Shown: positions 8,658 to 18,886 of the stretch, piece by piece
Layout of the letters: every line of letters starts with the position of its first letter
Position numbering within the stretch: position 1 is the first letter of the stretch
DNA from: Bacteroidales bacterium
GTDB taxonomy: Bacteria; Bacteroidota; Bacteroidia; Bacteroidales; GCA-2748055
Direction of reading: 5' to 3'
Assembly: GCA_029210725.1 (NCBI GenBank)
Contig: JARGFM010000013.1
Location: forward strand, 61,879 to 125,878
DNA length: 64,000 nt
Program-made: the position numbers and the translations under genes
The notes under the pieces: generated by a model
The model's database searches: none
Told to the model about the DNA's origin: nothing
Seen by the model: the letters and a program-made list of their open reading frames with translations, nothing else

Positions 8658-10529
8658 ATGAATAGAACCACAAGTTTATTTGCATCTATCCTGATCTGTC
8701 TTCCCGGGATTACAGGGCTTCAGGCACAGGAGCTAATCACCCCCCTTTACCGTAACCAGAGAGCCGCACAACAGCATGTGGAACTACAGAGTACAAAAAA
8801 AACTGCTGCGGCCACCTTGCTGGAACTTCCGGTATTTGATGACTTCTCGAACAGCACTCTTATTACCGACACGGGCATCTGGAGTGATTCTTATGCGTAT
8901 GCAAATAATCATTTCCCGGTAAACCCGGTCTCCAACGGAGTGGCTACCCTGGACGCCCTGGACGCCAATGGCTCCATGTATGATCATGCCGTACTCTCCC
9001 CCCTTACTTTCGAGGCAGATCACCTAAGCAGTCATCCCATTAACCTTGAATACCCTGCTTCGGACAGTATCTACCTGAGTTTTTTATACCAGCCGGGCGG
9101 ACTCTGCGACCTGCCGGAGGAGGAGGACTCGCTGATGGTCGATTTCTTTGCAAGCGATTCCAGCCGGTGGATCAATGTCTGGCGTGCCCCCGGTGCCGCA
9201 CTTCACCCCTTTAAAACGGTGATGATCCCCATTACCGCTGAGCGCTTTCTGAACAGCAATTTCAGATTCAGGTTCAGAAACAGGGCCAGCCTTCCCAGAA
9301 ATAATGAGACTCCGGATAAGAGGAGTAATGTGGATTACTGGCACGTGGATTATGTGCGGCTACATGAAAACCGGTCCTCCTCAGACACCATTCTGAGGGA
9401 CGTTGCTTTCCATACCGGTCTCTCTACTGTCTTCAAAGAGCTAAGTGCGGTCCCCTGGTCCCATTTTGAAAAAGCCTACAATACCAGCCTGGCTCCTTTC
9501 GTGTCGGCCGGCTACAGGAATAACGATTCTATTACCCGGAATGTAACTCGTTCCCTGACTATTCTGGAACCCCTTTATGATGAATCAGAACTTATCGGAA
9601 CCCCAAGCGCCCTGGACGTCCCGGCCCAGGAAGAGATGCTGGTCGACTTTCCTTTCCCTTACGATCTGGACTTCCAGCGTGGCGACTCGGCCCTGGTCAG
9701 ATTTGAAGCAGCACTGCGGACCGATGAATTTGATCCCAAAGTCAACGATACAGTGATTCATGATCAGCTCTTCCGGGATTATTATGCCTACGATGACGGA
9801 ACAGCGGAGGCAGGTTACGGATTGCGGGGCGACGGGACAGCTTACGGCATGGTGGCCATAAGGCACTATTCCTTTGAACCGGATATGCTGGGCGGCATTT
9901 ATATCTTTTTTAACCAGGTTTATGATTCCGTTAACCTGAAGGAGTACCCTTTTAATCTGATGGTCTGGAACGATTCGGATGGGATGCCGGGCACTGTCAT
10001 CTGGGATGATGAAGTCAACCATAAACCAAAGTATACCCCCGCCTATAATGGATTTGTAAAATATGAATTTACCGATCCTGTTCCGGTAAACGGGCTGTTT
10101 TATGTGGGGTGGAGACAAGAGAAGGAGTATATTCTTAATGTGGGACTGGACCTGAACAACCCTCCCGCTGCGCCTGTCATGTTCTACAACCAGGGCGCCT
10201 GGGCTGGCTCCGAAGCACCCGGCATGTTGCTTTTCAGACCCTTTATGTATGACAGGAGCACGGGAATGGAGAGCCCGTCAAAAAAAGCAAAGACAGCTCT
10301 GAACCTTTACCCCAATCCGGCCAGTGACAGGATCTGGATCCAGCTCCCCGCTTATAAACCGGGCGATCCTGTCCTGGTGGATATCTATGATAGCTCAGGC
10401 AGGCAGGTTCACCGTTCAGAGCTGCAAAGCAACAGCCTGGATGTGTCGGGGTTTTCTCCCGGACTCTACCATATCAGAGTTATCATCTCAGGCGAACCTT
10501 ACTATTCAAAAGTGTTGATTAACCGCTAG
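8658..10529 (+). CDS. Secreted protein with type IX secretion C-terminal sorting domain
   Basis: A 623-aa exported protein. Residues 1-23 form a signal peptide ending near LQAQ. The last ~75 residues (LYPNPASDRIWIQLP ... VDIYDSSGRQV ... GLYHIRVI) are a type A T9SS sorting domain, which directs transport across the outer membrane and surface attachment. The middle (~40-540) is beta-rich and acidic with no catalytic motif I recognise, so its activity is unknown. It starts 4 bp after the PASTA gene and is followed 9 bp later by rluD, so all three may be cotranscribed. Confidence 0.85.
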   Translation: MNRTTSLFASILICLPGITGLQAQELITPLYRNQRAAQQHVELQSTKKTAAATLLELPVFDDFSNSTLITDTGIWSDSYAYANNHFPVNPVSNGVATLDALDANGSMYDHAVLSPLTFEADHLSSHPINLEYPASDSIYLSFLYQPGGLCDLPEEEDSLMVDFFASDSSRWINVWRAPGAALHPFKTVMIPITAERFLNSNFRFRFRNRASLPRNNETPDKRSNVDYWHVDYVRLHENRSSSDTILRDVAFHTGLSTVFKELSAVPWSHFEKAYNTSLAPFVSAGYRNNDSITRNVTRSLTILEPLYDESELIGTPSALDVPAQEEMLVDFPFPYDLDFQRGDSALVRFEAALRTDEFDPKVNDTVIHDQLFRDYYAYDDGTAEAGYGLRGDGTAYGMVAIRHYSFEPDMLGGIYIFFNQVYDSVNLKEYPFNLMVWNDSDGMPGTVIWDDEVNHKPKYTPAYNGFVKYEFTDPVPVNGLFYVGWRQEKEYILNVGLDLNNPPAAPVMFYNQGAWAGSEAPGMLLFRPFMYDRSTGMESPSKKAKTALNLYPNPASDRIWIQLPAYKPGDPVLVDIYDSSGRQVHRSELQSNSLDVSGFSPGLYHIRVIISGEPYYSKVLINR

Positions 10530-10538
10530 ATAAGAATC

Positions 10539-11561
10539 GTGGATCCTTTAGAAAGCAATGAATTATTTGAGCATTTCAGGTTCTCAGCTGATCCTGGTCA
10601 GACCCCCCTGCGCATTGATAAGTTTCTTTCTAATAAACTGGAAAATACCTCAAGAAGCAGAATTCAGGCTGCTGCCAGTGCAGGAAATATTCTTTCAAAC
10701 AGCCTGCCGGTCAAACCTAACTATCGAGTAAAACCAGGTGATCTGATTACTATCGTTCTCCCGCATCCTCCGCGTAAAATTGAGTTGATCCCTGAAGACA
10801 TACCTCTGGATATCATATTCGAGGATGAAGATGTGATTGTAGTCAATAAGAGCCCCGGACTGGTTGTTCATCCGGGATATGGCAATTACACCGGGACCCT
10901 GGTCAATGCCCTGATGTTTCATCTCAAAGACAATCCGCTCTTTCACTCGCGGGAGGAAAGGCCGGGCCTGGTGCACCGGATCGATAAAAACACCTCTGGC
11001 TTGCTGGTGGTTGCAAAAAATGAACTTGCATTGAATAAACTGGCCAGCCAGTTCTTCCATAAAACATCCACCAGGACCTATACGGCTCTGGTCTGGGGTG
11101 ATATGAAGGAGGATAAAGGGACCATAAGCGGACACATTGGCAGAAATCCCAGGGACAGAAAACAGATGCATGTATTCCCCGATGGCGAACAGGGTAAGGA
11201 GGCTGTTACACACTACCGCGTAATGGAACGGCTGGGCTATGTAAACCTGGTTGAATGCAAACTCGAAACAGGGCGCACCCACCAGATCAGGGTGCATTTT
11301 CAATACCTGTCACACCCCCTTTTTAATGATCCGGAATATGGGGGTGACCGGATTCTCAGAGGAACTACCTTCACCAGGTACAGGCAGTTTGTGCAAAATT
11401 GCTTTAGCCTTCTGCCAGGCCAGGCCCTGCATGCCAGGACACTCGGTTTTGTGCATCCCACAACGGGAAAAGAGATCTTATTCGACGCTCCGCTCCCTGA
11501 CGGTTTCAGTACAGTACTGGAGAAATGGCGCACCTATATTCAGGGACGTCGTGAGGATTAG
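10539..11561 (+). CDS. rluD: Large-subunit rRNA pseudouridine synthase, RluD/RluA family
   Basis: A 340-aa pseudouridine synthase. Residues ~20-80 form an S4 RNA-binding domain (LRIDKFLSNKLENTSRSRIQ) and the rest is the catalytic domain, with the catalytic aspartate in VHRIDKNTSGLLVVAKN. The length and S4 domain fit RluD, which modifies helix 69 of 23S rRNA, but the exact target is inferred. The start is a GTG at 10539. It lies directly upstream of ddl. Confidence 0.9.
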   Translation: MDPLESNELFEHFRFSADPGQTPLRIDKFLSNKLENTSRSRIQAAASAGNILSNSLPVKPNYRVKPGDLITIVLPHPPRKIELIPEDIPLDIIFEDEDVIVVNKSPGLVVHPGYGNYTGTLVNALMFHLKDNPLFHSREERPGLVHRIDKNTSGLLVVAKNELALNKLASQFFHKTSTRTYTALVWGDMKEDKGTISGHIGRNPRDRKQMHVFPDGEQGKEAVTHYRVMERLGYVNLVECKLETGRTHQIRVHFQYLSHPLFNDPEYGGDRILRGTTFTRYRQFVQNCFSLLPGQALHARTLGFVHPTTGKEILFDAPLPDGFSTVLEKWRTYIQGRRED

Positions 11562-11695
11562 TCGAAAAATCAACTTATTTTCTACATTCATGGACGATTG
11601 GCCTCATTGGTCAAAATTGAGTTCACTCCAATGTCACTCCTTCTTATAAAAGGTCGTACATTTATCTTAGAAGAATATATCAAGCCATAAAAAAT

Positions 11696-12667
11696 ATGAA
11701 TATTGCCATTTTTACCGGAGGAGATTCTTCCGAATATGTCATCTCCATGAAAAGTGCCGGTCAGGTTCTTAAGTGGCTCGAAGCAGCAGGCCATTCCTGT
11801 TACCTCGTTGAGATTAAAGGTGCTTCCTGGATGGTGCATCATGGGAAAAACAGAGTGCCCCTGGACAAAAATAACCTCAGCTTCCGGAAGAATGGAGAAC
11901 AAGTTACCTTCGATTTCATATGGAACATGATCCACGGAACACCGGGAGAAGATGGAAAGCTGCAGGGATATTTTGACATTATGGGTATTCCATACAGCAG
12001 TTCCAGCCACCTTTCCTCTGCAATGACCTTTGATAAATACACCTGCAAGAGTTTTCTTAAACAGCACGGCGTGCTTACCCCGGAAGCCAGTCTTGTAAGA
12101 AAAGAACTGGAGCCTGATCTGGAGGCTGTTGCCGAAATTGTTGGCTTCCCATGCTTTGTGAAGCCTAATAGCGGGGGATCCAGTTTTGGAACCTCCAAAG
12201 TTGTCCGGTTCGAGGACTTACAAGCTGCCCTGGAGAAAGCCCTGAAAGAAGATCATGAAGCCATTGTTGAACGCTATATTAAAGGGACCGAGGTGACTTG
12301 CGGACTTATGAAAATAAAAGATGGGTTCCAGCTGTTCCCCCTCACCGAAATTGTATCCAAAAATGAGTTCTTTGACTACGAAGCCAAATATACCGTGGGA
12401 AAGGCCGAAGAGATCACACCGGCCCGGATTGATGAAACTGTGAAAAAGAAGTGCTACGACATGGCCGAAAACATCTATAAACTGACCAATTGTTCCGGTA
12501 TTATCAGGGTCGATTTCATTATAAAAGGCAACCAGGTATACTTCCTGGAACTCAACTCTATTCCCGGAATGTCTGAGGAGAGTATTATCCCCAAGCAGGT
12601 TCGCAGTATGGATCTGTCCATGGAAAGTGTGCTTCAGCAGGTTATTGATACGGTCACGGGATCCTGA
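11696..12667 (+). CDS. ddl: D-alanine--D-alanine ligase
   Basis: An ATP-grasp ligase that makes D-Ala-D-Ala for peptidoglycan in the cytoplasm. The 323-aa length is typical. Seen: N-terminal FTGGDSSEYVISMKSA, HGTPGEDGKLQGYFD, CFVKPNSGGSSFGTSK (ATP-grasp lysine and loop), and C-terminal VDFIIKGNQVYFLELNSIPG with the metal-binding Glu and Asn. A 134-bp gap separates it from rluD. Confidence 0.95.
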   Translation: MNIAIFTGGDSSEYVISMKSAGQVLKWLEAAGHSCYLVEIKGASWMVHHGKNRVPLDKNNLSFRKNGEQVTFDFIWNMIHGTPGEDGKLQGYFDIMGIPYSSSSHLSSAMTFDKYTCKSFLKQHGVLTPEASLVRKELEPDLEAVAEIVGFPCFVKPNSGGSSFGTSKVVRFEDLQAALEKALKEDHEAIVERYIKGTEVTCGLMKIKDGFQLFPLTEIVSKNEFFDYEAKYTVGKAEEITPARIDETVKKKCYDMAENIYKLTNCSGIIRVDFIIKGNQVYFLELNSIPGMSEESIIPKQVRSMDLSMESVLQQVIDTVTGS

Positions 12668-12698
12668 AAACACTTTTTTTGCTACTTTTACTGCCCGC

Positions 12699-13139
12699 AT
12701 GAGAAAATCTCATTTTTTCCTGATTGCGGCATTTTTATGCTGCATGTTTCCGGCCTGTTTCTACTCCGATACAGAGATGTACGAGGTAGATCCGCTTGCA
12801 GGCGATCCTCCGAATATATCCATAAGTACCAACCTGGACACGCTTGACCTTCCTCAGGTAAACGACAGTCTTGCACTTATCTACCATGTTCAAATAAGCG
12901 GAGGTGAGCTTTACTACGTGTATGCAGAAGTGGCAGGCCACATGGTCTTTGACTCGGACAGTACTCAGGGAATATTCTGGATATATCCCCAAATGGCAGA
13001 TTCATCTGGTGTGGATACCCTCTCTATGGAATTCTACTACTCCAGTAACAGCAACAGTCTGGCCGACAAGGTGGGATATGAAGCGCTGCTGGAACGGCTG
13101 AAATTTGCTTTGGACTTTAACCAGGGGGAGCAGCAATGA
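12699..13139 (+). CDS. Small exported protein, probable lipoprotein, unknown function
   Basis: A 146-aa protein starting MRKSHFFLIAAFLCC; the cysteine in MFPAC near residue 20 is a possible though imperfect lipidation site. The mature part is acidic and predicted beta-rich (DPLAGDPPNISISTN..., VDTLSMEFYYSS). I recognise no domain. It overlaps the next gene by 4 bp (ATGA), so the two are translationally coupled and probably act together in the envelope. The open frame extends upstream into ddl, but ATG 12699 gives a proper signal sequence. Confidence 0.7.
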   Translation: MRKSHFFLIAAFLCCMFPACFYSDTEMYEVDPLAGDPPNISISTNLDTLDLPQVNDSLALIYHVQISGGELYYVYAEVAGHMVFDSDSTQGIFWIYPQMADSSGVDTLSMEFYYSSNSNSLADKVGYEALLERLKFALDFNQGEQQ

Positions 13140-13852
13140 GAAAGTTCACCATGTATATGATCCTGCTGACTCTGGTACTTCTCGCCGTTCCACCTGCCCA
13201 TGGGCAGGACGGGGGGATAAAGTTTTCCTTAGGAGTGGCAGCTGTTCGAATGGATGATTTGAAAGCTCTCCAGAAGCATATACTCAGCACCTATCCCGTG
13301 GAGGGGAAAATAACGAGTTCTTTTCCACCCTTTACCTCCTCATCCGTCATTGTCTTCAAGCAGCTGTTCGAACAGATCCGGATTGGGGGAGGATACAGTT
13401 ACTCCACCACAGGAGGTAAATCCAGTTACGCCGATTACTCCGGAACCCTGTACACAGAAATGTCGGCCACTGCGCACCGGCTGGGAGCATACCTCTCTTA
13501 CTCCGTATGGAGCGGTGAGCATCCTGAGCTCTCTATCTATGGAAAAGTGGAAGCCAATCTGAGCGACATCACAATTCAGTCCTCCTATACCATCCTGGGA
13601 CTCTCAAATACTATTTTCAACAAATACCGGTCTATAAGCCCTATTGGCACGGTAGGCACAGAACTTAGCTACAAGATTAAAAATTTCACCCTGGGTGTAA
13701 GCGCAGCATACCTGGTGGACCTGACAGGCGATCTGAAAAATGTGGACGGGGCTGACCCCCTGGTGAATCCCGGCGACAGGGAGCGGGTACTGACCTCTGA
13801 CTGGACCGGCTGGCAGGTGCAACTGAGTGCCCGGATACCGCTTCGGTTTTAG
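13136..13852 (+). CDS. Predicted outer-membrane beta-barrel-like protein
   Basis: A 238-aa protein with a cleavable signal peptide (residues 1-24, ending AHGQD), alternating hydrophobic strands throughout and a C-terminal aromatic residue (PLRF), as in many small outer-membrane barrels. It follows the small lipoprotein gene with a 4-bp overlap. No enzymatic motif. It converges with trpA, 1 bp apart. A barrel of this size could be structural or a small porin; the role is unknown. Confidence 0.65.
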   Translation: MRKFTMYMILLTLVLLAVPPAHGQDGGIKFSLGVAAVRMDDLKALQKHILSTYPVEGKITSSFPPFTSSSVIVFKQLFEQIRIGGGYSYSTTGGKSSYADYSGTLYTEMSATAHRLGAYLSYSVWSGEHPELSIYGKVEANLSDITIQSSYTILGLSNTIFNKYRSISPIGTVGTELSYKIKNFTLGVSAAYLVDLTGDLKNVDGADPLVNPGDRERVLTSDWTGWQVQLSARIPLRF

Positions 13853-13853
13853 C

Positions 13854-14648
13854 TTAGTCGTTGTTCCCCCTGATGCCCCCAATAAACTTCTCCACCCTTT
13901 GTTCCAGGCTTAGGGTATTACTCTCACCAAGGGCCCTGATAAAGGCGCTTCCAATAATAGCTCCCCGGGCATAGCTGCAGGCTGCCCGGAAGGTCTCCCG
14001 GTTTGAGATCCCGAAGCCGATGAGTCCGGGTACAGGAAGGCTCATCTCCTTCAGTCTCCGGAAATAGGCTCTTTGATGGTCCACTACCGAATTCCTTGCC
14101 CCGGTCGTGGAAGACTCTGCCACCAGGTAGACAAATCCTCGGCATAAGGATACAATCTTCTTTATTCGCTGATCATCTGTATGAGGCGTGATAAGCAAGG
14201 AATGGTATATTCCATTTGCCTGGAAGAGCGCCCGGTAACGGGCTTCGTATTCAGCGGGTGGCAGATCCGGAATAATCACACCATCAATTCCCGTTTCCCT
14301 GCATCTTCTTAAGAATTCCTCCATACCCATCCGGAGAACAGGATTCAGGTAACCCATCAGTACAAGGGGAATGTGAACGCTTCGGCGAATCTCCTTTAAC
14401 TGGGTAAATAGCAGCTCCAGATTCATGCCATTGCTCAGGGCAATCTGACTGCTCTGCTGAATCACGGGGCCATCAGCCAGGGGATCGGAAAAGGGAATTC
14501 CTATCTCCACCATATCGGCTCCATGCTCCTGAAGCGCTTTCAACACTCTTACGGTATCCTGGAGCCGGGGATAGCCCGCTGTCATATAGATGGAGAGAAT
14601 TTCTCCTTCCTTCTCGCTGAAAAGCTGATCAATCCGGTTTTTCATCAT
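13854..14648 (-). CDS. trpA: Tryptophan synthase alpha subunit
   Basis: A 264-aa TIM barrel that cleaves indole-3-glycerol phosphate to indole, which passes through a tunnel to TrpB. The catalytic Glu is in DMVEIGIPFSDPLADGP and the catalytic Asp in GVIIPDLPPAEYE. Last gene of the trpEGDCFBA operon, 2 bp after trpB. No defect seen. Confidence 0.97.
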   Translation of the reverse strand: MMKNRIDQLFSEKEGEILSIYMTAGYPRLQDTVRVLKALQEHGADMVEIGIPFSDPLADGPVIQQSSQIALSNGMNLELLFTQLKEIRRSVHIPLVLMGYLNPVLRMGMEEFLRRCRETGIDGVIIPDLPPAEYEARYRALFQANGIYHSLLITPHTDDQRIKKIVSLCRGFVYLVAESSTTGARNSVVDHQRAYFRRLKEMSLPVPGLIGFGISNRETFRAACSYARGAIIGSAFIRALGESNTLSLEQRVEKFIGGIRGNND

Positions 14649-14650
14649 TT

Positions 14651-15832
14651 TTAAAATTCCAGTCGTTGAATATATGTTTCCATATCCTTGTCGCCCCGTC
14701 CTGACAGATTCACCACGACAACATCATCGGCTCCTGCACCAATTTTTTCCAGGCATGCCAGTGCATGGGCGGTTTCAAGAGCAGGTATTATCCCCTCTTT
14801 CCTGGTGCACAGAAGAGCTGCCTGAAGGGCTTCATCATCTGTAACTGCATACACAGTGGACCTTCCCGATCTTGCCAGCCAGGCATGAAGGGGCCCGACT
14901 CCGGGATAATCGAGTCCCGCCGATATGGAGTAGGGCTCCTCTATCTGTCCATCCTCATCCTGCATCAGCAGGGTCCTGCTTCCGTGAATAATACCCGGGG
15001 TGCCAATCAGGGAAGTGGCTGCGGTTTTACCACTGTCCACCCCCAGTCCCGCAGCTTCGGCAGAAATCAAACGCACACGATTATCTTCCAGGTAATGATA
15101 ATAAGCGCCGGCAGCATTGCTTCCTCCTCCAACACAGGCCAGCAGGAAGTCCGGATAGTTTCTGCCGGTTTTCTCCTCCAGCTGTATCCGGATCTCCTCA
15201 GAGATCACTGACTGAAAGCGGGTAACCATATCGGGATAGGGATGCGGCCCCACCACCGATCCAATGATATAATGGGTATCCACAGGGTGATTGATCCAGT
15301 CCCGTATGGCCTCGTTAGTAGCATCCTTCAGGGTCTTATTTCCGCTGTGTACCGGAACAACTCTGGCTCCCAGCATGATCATCTTCTTCACATTAGGCGA
15401 CTGGCGGTCCACATCCAGGGCTCCCATATAGACCACACACTCCATTCCTGTGAGGGCACAAACGGTGGCCGTAGCCACTCCATGCTGCCCGGCCCCGGTC
15501 TCTGCAATGATCCGCTTCTTCCCCAGTTCTCTGGCCAGAAGGATCTGCCCGATGGTATTATTGATCTTATGAGCACCTGTATGGTTCAGGTCCTCTCTTT
15601 TCAGGAAAACCCGGGTATTATAATGTTCCGAAAGTCTCTCAGCCCTGAAAAGAGGAGTGGGCCTTCCGGCGTAATCTTTCAGTAAGAGCCTGAATCTGCT
15701 CTGAAAATTATCAGATCTGATAATATCCAAATAGTTTTCTTCCAGCTCCCTGATGTTTGGGAAGAGCATTTCAGGAATATAAGCACCTCCAAACTCTCCG
15801 TAATACCCTCTCTGATCGGCTTTCATGTTCAT
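14651..15832 (-). CDS. trpB: Tryptophan synthase beta subunit
   Basis: A 393-aa PLP enzyme that condenses indole with serine to give tryptophan. The PLP lysine lies in [11 protein letters not shown] (near residue 85), and the phosphate-binding loop GGGSNAAG and the signature [14 protein letters not shown] are intact, so it is a standard TrpB1-type protein. Here trpB sits between trpF and trpA at the end of the operon; in many Bacteroidota trpB comes first. Confidence 0.97.
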   Translation of the reverse strand: MNMKADQRGYYGEFGGAYIPEMLFPNIRELEENYLDIIRSDNFQSRFRLLLKDYAGRPTPLFRAERLSEHYNTRVFLKREDLNHTGAHKINNTIGQILLARELGKKRIIAETGAGQHGVATATVCALTGMECVVYMGALDVDRQSPNVKKMIMLGARVVPVHSGNKTLKDATNEAIRDWINHPVDTHYIIGSVVGPHPYPDMVTRFQSVISEEIRIQLEEKTGRNYPDFLLACVGGGSNAAGAYYHYLEDNRVRLISAEAAGLGVDSGKTAATSLIGTPGIIHGSRTLLMQDEDGQIEEPYSISAGLDYPGVGPLHAWLARSGRSTVYAVTDDEALQAALLCTRKEGIIPALETAHALACLEKIGAGADDVVVVNLSGRGDKDMETYIQRLEF

Positions 15833-15837
15833 GTTTT

Positions 15838-16470
15838 CTATGTTCTCATATGATTGATAAATCCCCTCAAAGCCTCCACATCTTTGATTCCGGGTGACAC
15901 TTCAAACCTGCTGTTGACATCCACTCCGGTCATTTCAGGGAGATGTATGCTCCGTATAGCTGTTGCATCTCCGGGTCCTATTCCCCCGCTAAGGAAATAG
16001 GGGGCCGATACCTGGACCGCCTCCAGCACTTTCCAGTCAAACTTCTTTCCCGTTCCCCCGGCTCCCCTTCCGGCTGAATCAAAAAGGAAATAGTCCACCA
16101 CCCCCTTGTATTCATTGATCCCGGGATCCTGCTCATGCGGATCAAGCACCTTAATCACATGCACCTTATCCGCCGCCAGGCTCCGGCAATAAGCGGCAGG
16201 CTCATTCCCATGCAGCTGAACCGCATCCAGGGCATAAAGCTCGATTTTCTTTTTCACCTGCCCGAGCTTCTCATTTATAAAGACTCCTACCCTCCTGGTT
16301 CCCGGTCCGGGAATTCTGAACAGGGCAGGGTCGGGACCAGTCCCCACGAAGCGTTTGGACCCTCGATGGAAAATGAATCCAACATACTCCGGTTCAAGTG
16401 CACATACCTGTTCCAGGTTTTCAGGATCGCGCATCCCGCATACCTTAATCTGCAATGGCTCTCTGTTCAC
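15838..16470 (-). CDS. trpF: Phosphoribosylanthranilate isomerase
   Basis: A 210-aa TIM barrel that performs the Amadori rearrangement of phosphoribosylanthranilate. The general-base cysteine is in [14 protein letters not shown] near the N-terminus and the catalytic aspartate in [17 protein letters not shown] near the C-terminus. A separate gene, not fused to trpC; 5 bp from trpB. Confidence 0.96.
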   Translation of the reverse strand: MNREPLQIKVCGMRDPENLEQVCALEPEYVGFIFHRGSKRFVGTGPDPALFRIPGPGTRRVGVFINEKLGQVKKKIELYALDAVQLHGNEPAAYCRSLAADKVHVIKVLDPHEQDPGINEYKGVVDYFLFDSAGRGAGGTGKKFDWKVLEAVQVSAPYFLSGGIGPGDATAIRSIHLPEMTGVDVNSRFEVSPGIKDVEALRGFINHMRT

Positions 16471-16500
16471 CTGTAATTATTTAAACAAGTTCAGTTTATG

Positions 16501-17286
16501 CTAGGCCTGTAAACTATCTATCAATCTCCTGCAGGCACTGCCCGGGTCGCTCTCTTTCATAAAAGTCTCTCCCATCAGAAATAATTTGTACCCTGCCAAC
16601 CAGAGTTTCCGGATCTCTTCCGGGCCGGTGAGTCCGCTCTCCGATACGGGGACCACACCGGGGGGCATCTCTCCGATCAGTTCCAGGCTCCTGCCCGTGT
16701 CCACGGTGAATCTTTTAAGGTCCCGGTTGTTTACACCCACAAATCTGATCCCCGGATGAAACTTCTCCAGCTCCTTCGAATGGTGTACTTCAAAGAGAAG
16801 GTCCAATCCCAGTGATGCAGCCTCCAGGGTCAGATCTTCCACCTCCCTTTGATCCAGGACAGAGGCGATCAGCAATACTATATCGGCTCCATAGGCGCTG
16901 GCTTCATGCAACTGGTAAGGATCAATAATAAAATCCTTTCTTAACAGAACCAGCTGAGGATTCGACTCCCTGACTTTCCTGAGGTCCCGGAAGGACCCGC
17001 CGAAAAAGCTCCGGTCGGTGAGGATGCTCATGGCGGCCACCCCGGCAGCTTCATAGGCACCAGCCACCTTTACAGGATCTGCTTCCATATTTATGGCCCC
17101 TCTTGAGGGCGATTTTCGCTTGAACTCCGCAATAATACCCGGTTTCTTTTCCAGATCCGGCAGGGAAATCCTATTGCAAGGGCGCCTGTAATATGGGAAT
17201 GTCTTCAGACTGGAGAGTGGTCGTTTCTGTTTTCTTGTCAGGATTTCCACCCGCTTCTGTTCTACGATGGCTTCAAGAATATTCAT
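16501..17286 (-). CDS. trpC: Indole-3-glycerol phosphate synthase
   Basis: A 261-aa TIM barrel that closes the indole ring. Seen: IIAEFKRKSPSRGAIN (substrate binding and catalytic Lys), LLRKDFIIDPYQLHEA, GVNNRDLKRFTVD and SESGLTGPEEI, the usual order. It is spaced 30 bp from trpF and 1 bp from trpD. Monofunctional. Confidence 0.96.
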   Translation of the reverse strand: MNILEAIVEQKRVEILTRKQKRPLSSLKTFPYYRRPCNRISLPDLEKKPGIIAEFKRKSPSRGAINMEADPVKVAGAYEAAGVAAMSILTDRSFFGGSFRDLRKVRESNPQLVLLRKDFIIDPYQLHEASAYGADIVLLIASVLDQREVEDLTLEAASLGLDLLFEVHHSKELEKFHPGIRFVGVNNRDLKRFTVDTGRSLELIGEMPPGVVPVSESGLTGPEEIRKLWLAGYKLFLMGETFMKESDPGSACRRLIDSLQA

Positions 17287-17287
17287 C

Positions 17288-18280
17288 TTATTTGTTCTCG
17301 ATCAGTTTCTTAAATGCGCTGTAAGCAGATCCCGACCGGAGCGATTGCCCTGCCCGTTCCAGGCTCTGCTCCATGCCTGCCGTCTCGTCCATGCAGTACA
17401 GGGCCAGCGCAGCATTGGCCACCACTACCTCGTTCTGTGCCTGGCTCCCTTCTCCCTTAAGGATCTTCAGAAAAACGGCAGCGGCTTCCCCGACTGTCGA
17501 TCCTCCGTATATGTCCCGGGAGGTAACCATCCCCAGCCCGAAATCGGCCGGAGAATAAGTCCGCTCCATGCTGCGGGTAAGCACTCTGAAGCTTCCAGTG
17601 AGCGAGATTTCGTCATATCCGTCCAGGGAGTGTATGATGCAGAACTGTTTCTCTGTTTCCTGGTAGAGGTAATGATAAAGCCTGGCGACGTCCAGACTAA
17701 AAACCCCAACCAATTGATTATGAGGGTTCGACGGGTTAACCATGGGGCCGAGCATATTAAAGAATGTCTTAATCCGAAGGCTTCTTCTGACAGGCGCTAC
17801 ATTCTTCATGGCCGGATTAAACAGGGGAGCATGAAGGAAACATATATTGCACCGGTCCATCTCCCTCTTCAGCCGGTCCGCATCGCTGCTGAATGCGTAT
17901 CCAAAATATTCCAGAACATTGGATGATCCGCAGGCCGAAGAAACGCTGTAATTACCATGTTTGGCCACTTTCTCTCCGGCTCCGGCCACCACAAAAGAGG
18001 TGAGTGTAGAGATATTAAAGGTATTCTTCTCATCTCCTCCGGTCCCGCAAACGTCGATGGTATTAAATTCTGTCAGATCCACCGGGGTACAGAGCTCCAT
18101 CAGAGCATCACGGAATCCGGCCAGCTCTTCCACGGTGATGCTCCGCATCAGGTAAACCGAAATAAAAGCTGCAATTTCAGAATCATTGTATTTCCCTTCT
18201 GCCATATTCCGCAGAATAATTTTGGCATCCTCCTTTCCCAGGGTTTTGTGATCAAAGAGGTATTGTAGAGTATCTTTCAT
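17288..18280 (-). CDS. trpD: Anthranilate phosphoribosyltransferase
   Basis: A 330-aa enzyme that transfers phosphoribose from PRPP to anthranilate. The PRPP loop CGTGGDEKNTFNIST (near residue 78) and the anthranilate site KHGNYSVSSACGSSNVLE are present. It overlaps trpG by 4 bp, so coupling is likely. Standalone, not fused to TrpG. Confidence 0.96.
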   Translation of the reverse strand: MKDTLQYLFDHKTLGKEDAKIILRNMAEGKYNDSEIAAFISVYLMRSITVEELAGFRDALMELCTPVDLTEFNTIDVCGTGGDEKNTFNISTLTSFVVAGAGEKVAKHGNYSVSSACGSSNVLEYFGYAFSSDADRLKREMDRCNICFLHAPLFNPAMKNVAPVRRSLRIKTFFNMLGPMVNPSNPHNQLVGVFSLDVARLYHYLYQETEKQFCIIHSLDGYDEISLTGSFRVLTRSMERTYSPADFGLGMVTSRDIYGGSTVGEAAAVFLKILKGEGSQAQNEVVVANAALALYCMDETAGMEQSLERAGQSLRSGSAYSAFKKLIENK

Positions 18281-18885
18281 GCTTTCTCTGTTTCTCTGTG
18301 AGTATTCCGGGCATTATTAATCCAGTTCAATATCATTCTTCCCCCATATTCGGTAAGTACCGATTCGGGGTGAAACTGGACACCTCTGACATCATACTCC
18401 CTGTGCCTGATGGCCATGATATATCCCTCATCATTCTCCACGGTAATCTCCAGCTCCCGGGGAAGGGTCTGATGATCCACCACCCAGGAGTGATATCGTC
18501 CTGCATCAAAGAACTCAGGAACTCCCTCAAAGAGATATTCATCCCCGACCAGCTGCTTCATCTGACCTGTTACTCCGTGATAAACCGTGGACAGATTTGA
18601 AATGCTTCCTCCATAGGCTTCGGCTATTGCCTGGTGCCCCAGGCAGACTCCAAGGATGCTTTTACGGGAACCATATGCTCTGATGATATCCAGGGAAAGA
18701 CCTGCTTCGCAGGGGATACCGGGACCCGGACTGATCAATATCTTATCATAGGCTTCCACCTCCTCCAGAAGAAGCTGATCGTTCCGTTTCACATCCACGG
18801 ATCGCTTTATCACCCGCTCGATATACTGCACCAGGTTGTAGGTAAAGGAGTCGTAATTATCCAGTACAAGAATTTTCATATCCAT
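18277..18885 (-). CDS. trpG: Anthranilate synthase, glutamine amidotransferase component
   Basis: A 202-aa class I glutamine amidotransferase that delivers ammonia to TrpE. The nucleophile Cys is in GVCLGHQAIAEAYGG and the His/Glu pair in VQFHPESVLTEYG. An ATG at 18879 (MKILVLDNYDSF) is an alternative start. Similar amidotransferases serve folate synthesis (PabA), but the operon position makes TrpG clear. Confidence 0.96.
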   Translation of the reverse strand: MDMKILVLDNYDSFTYNLVQYIERVIKRSVDVKRNDQLLLEEVEAYDKILISPGPGIPCEAGLSLDIIRAYGSRKSILGVCLGHQAIAEAYGGSISNLSTVYHGVTGQMKQLVGDEYLFEGVPEFFDAGRYHSWVVDHQTLPRELEITVENDEGYIMAIRHREYDVRGVQFHPESVLTEYGGRMILNWINNARNTHRETEKA

Positions 18886-18886
18886 G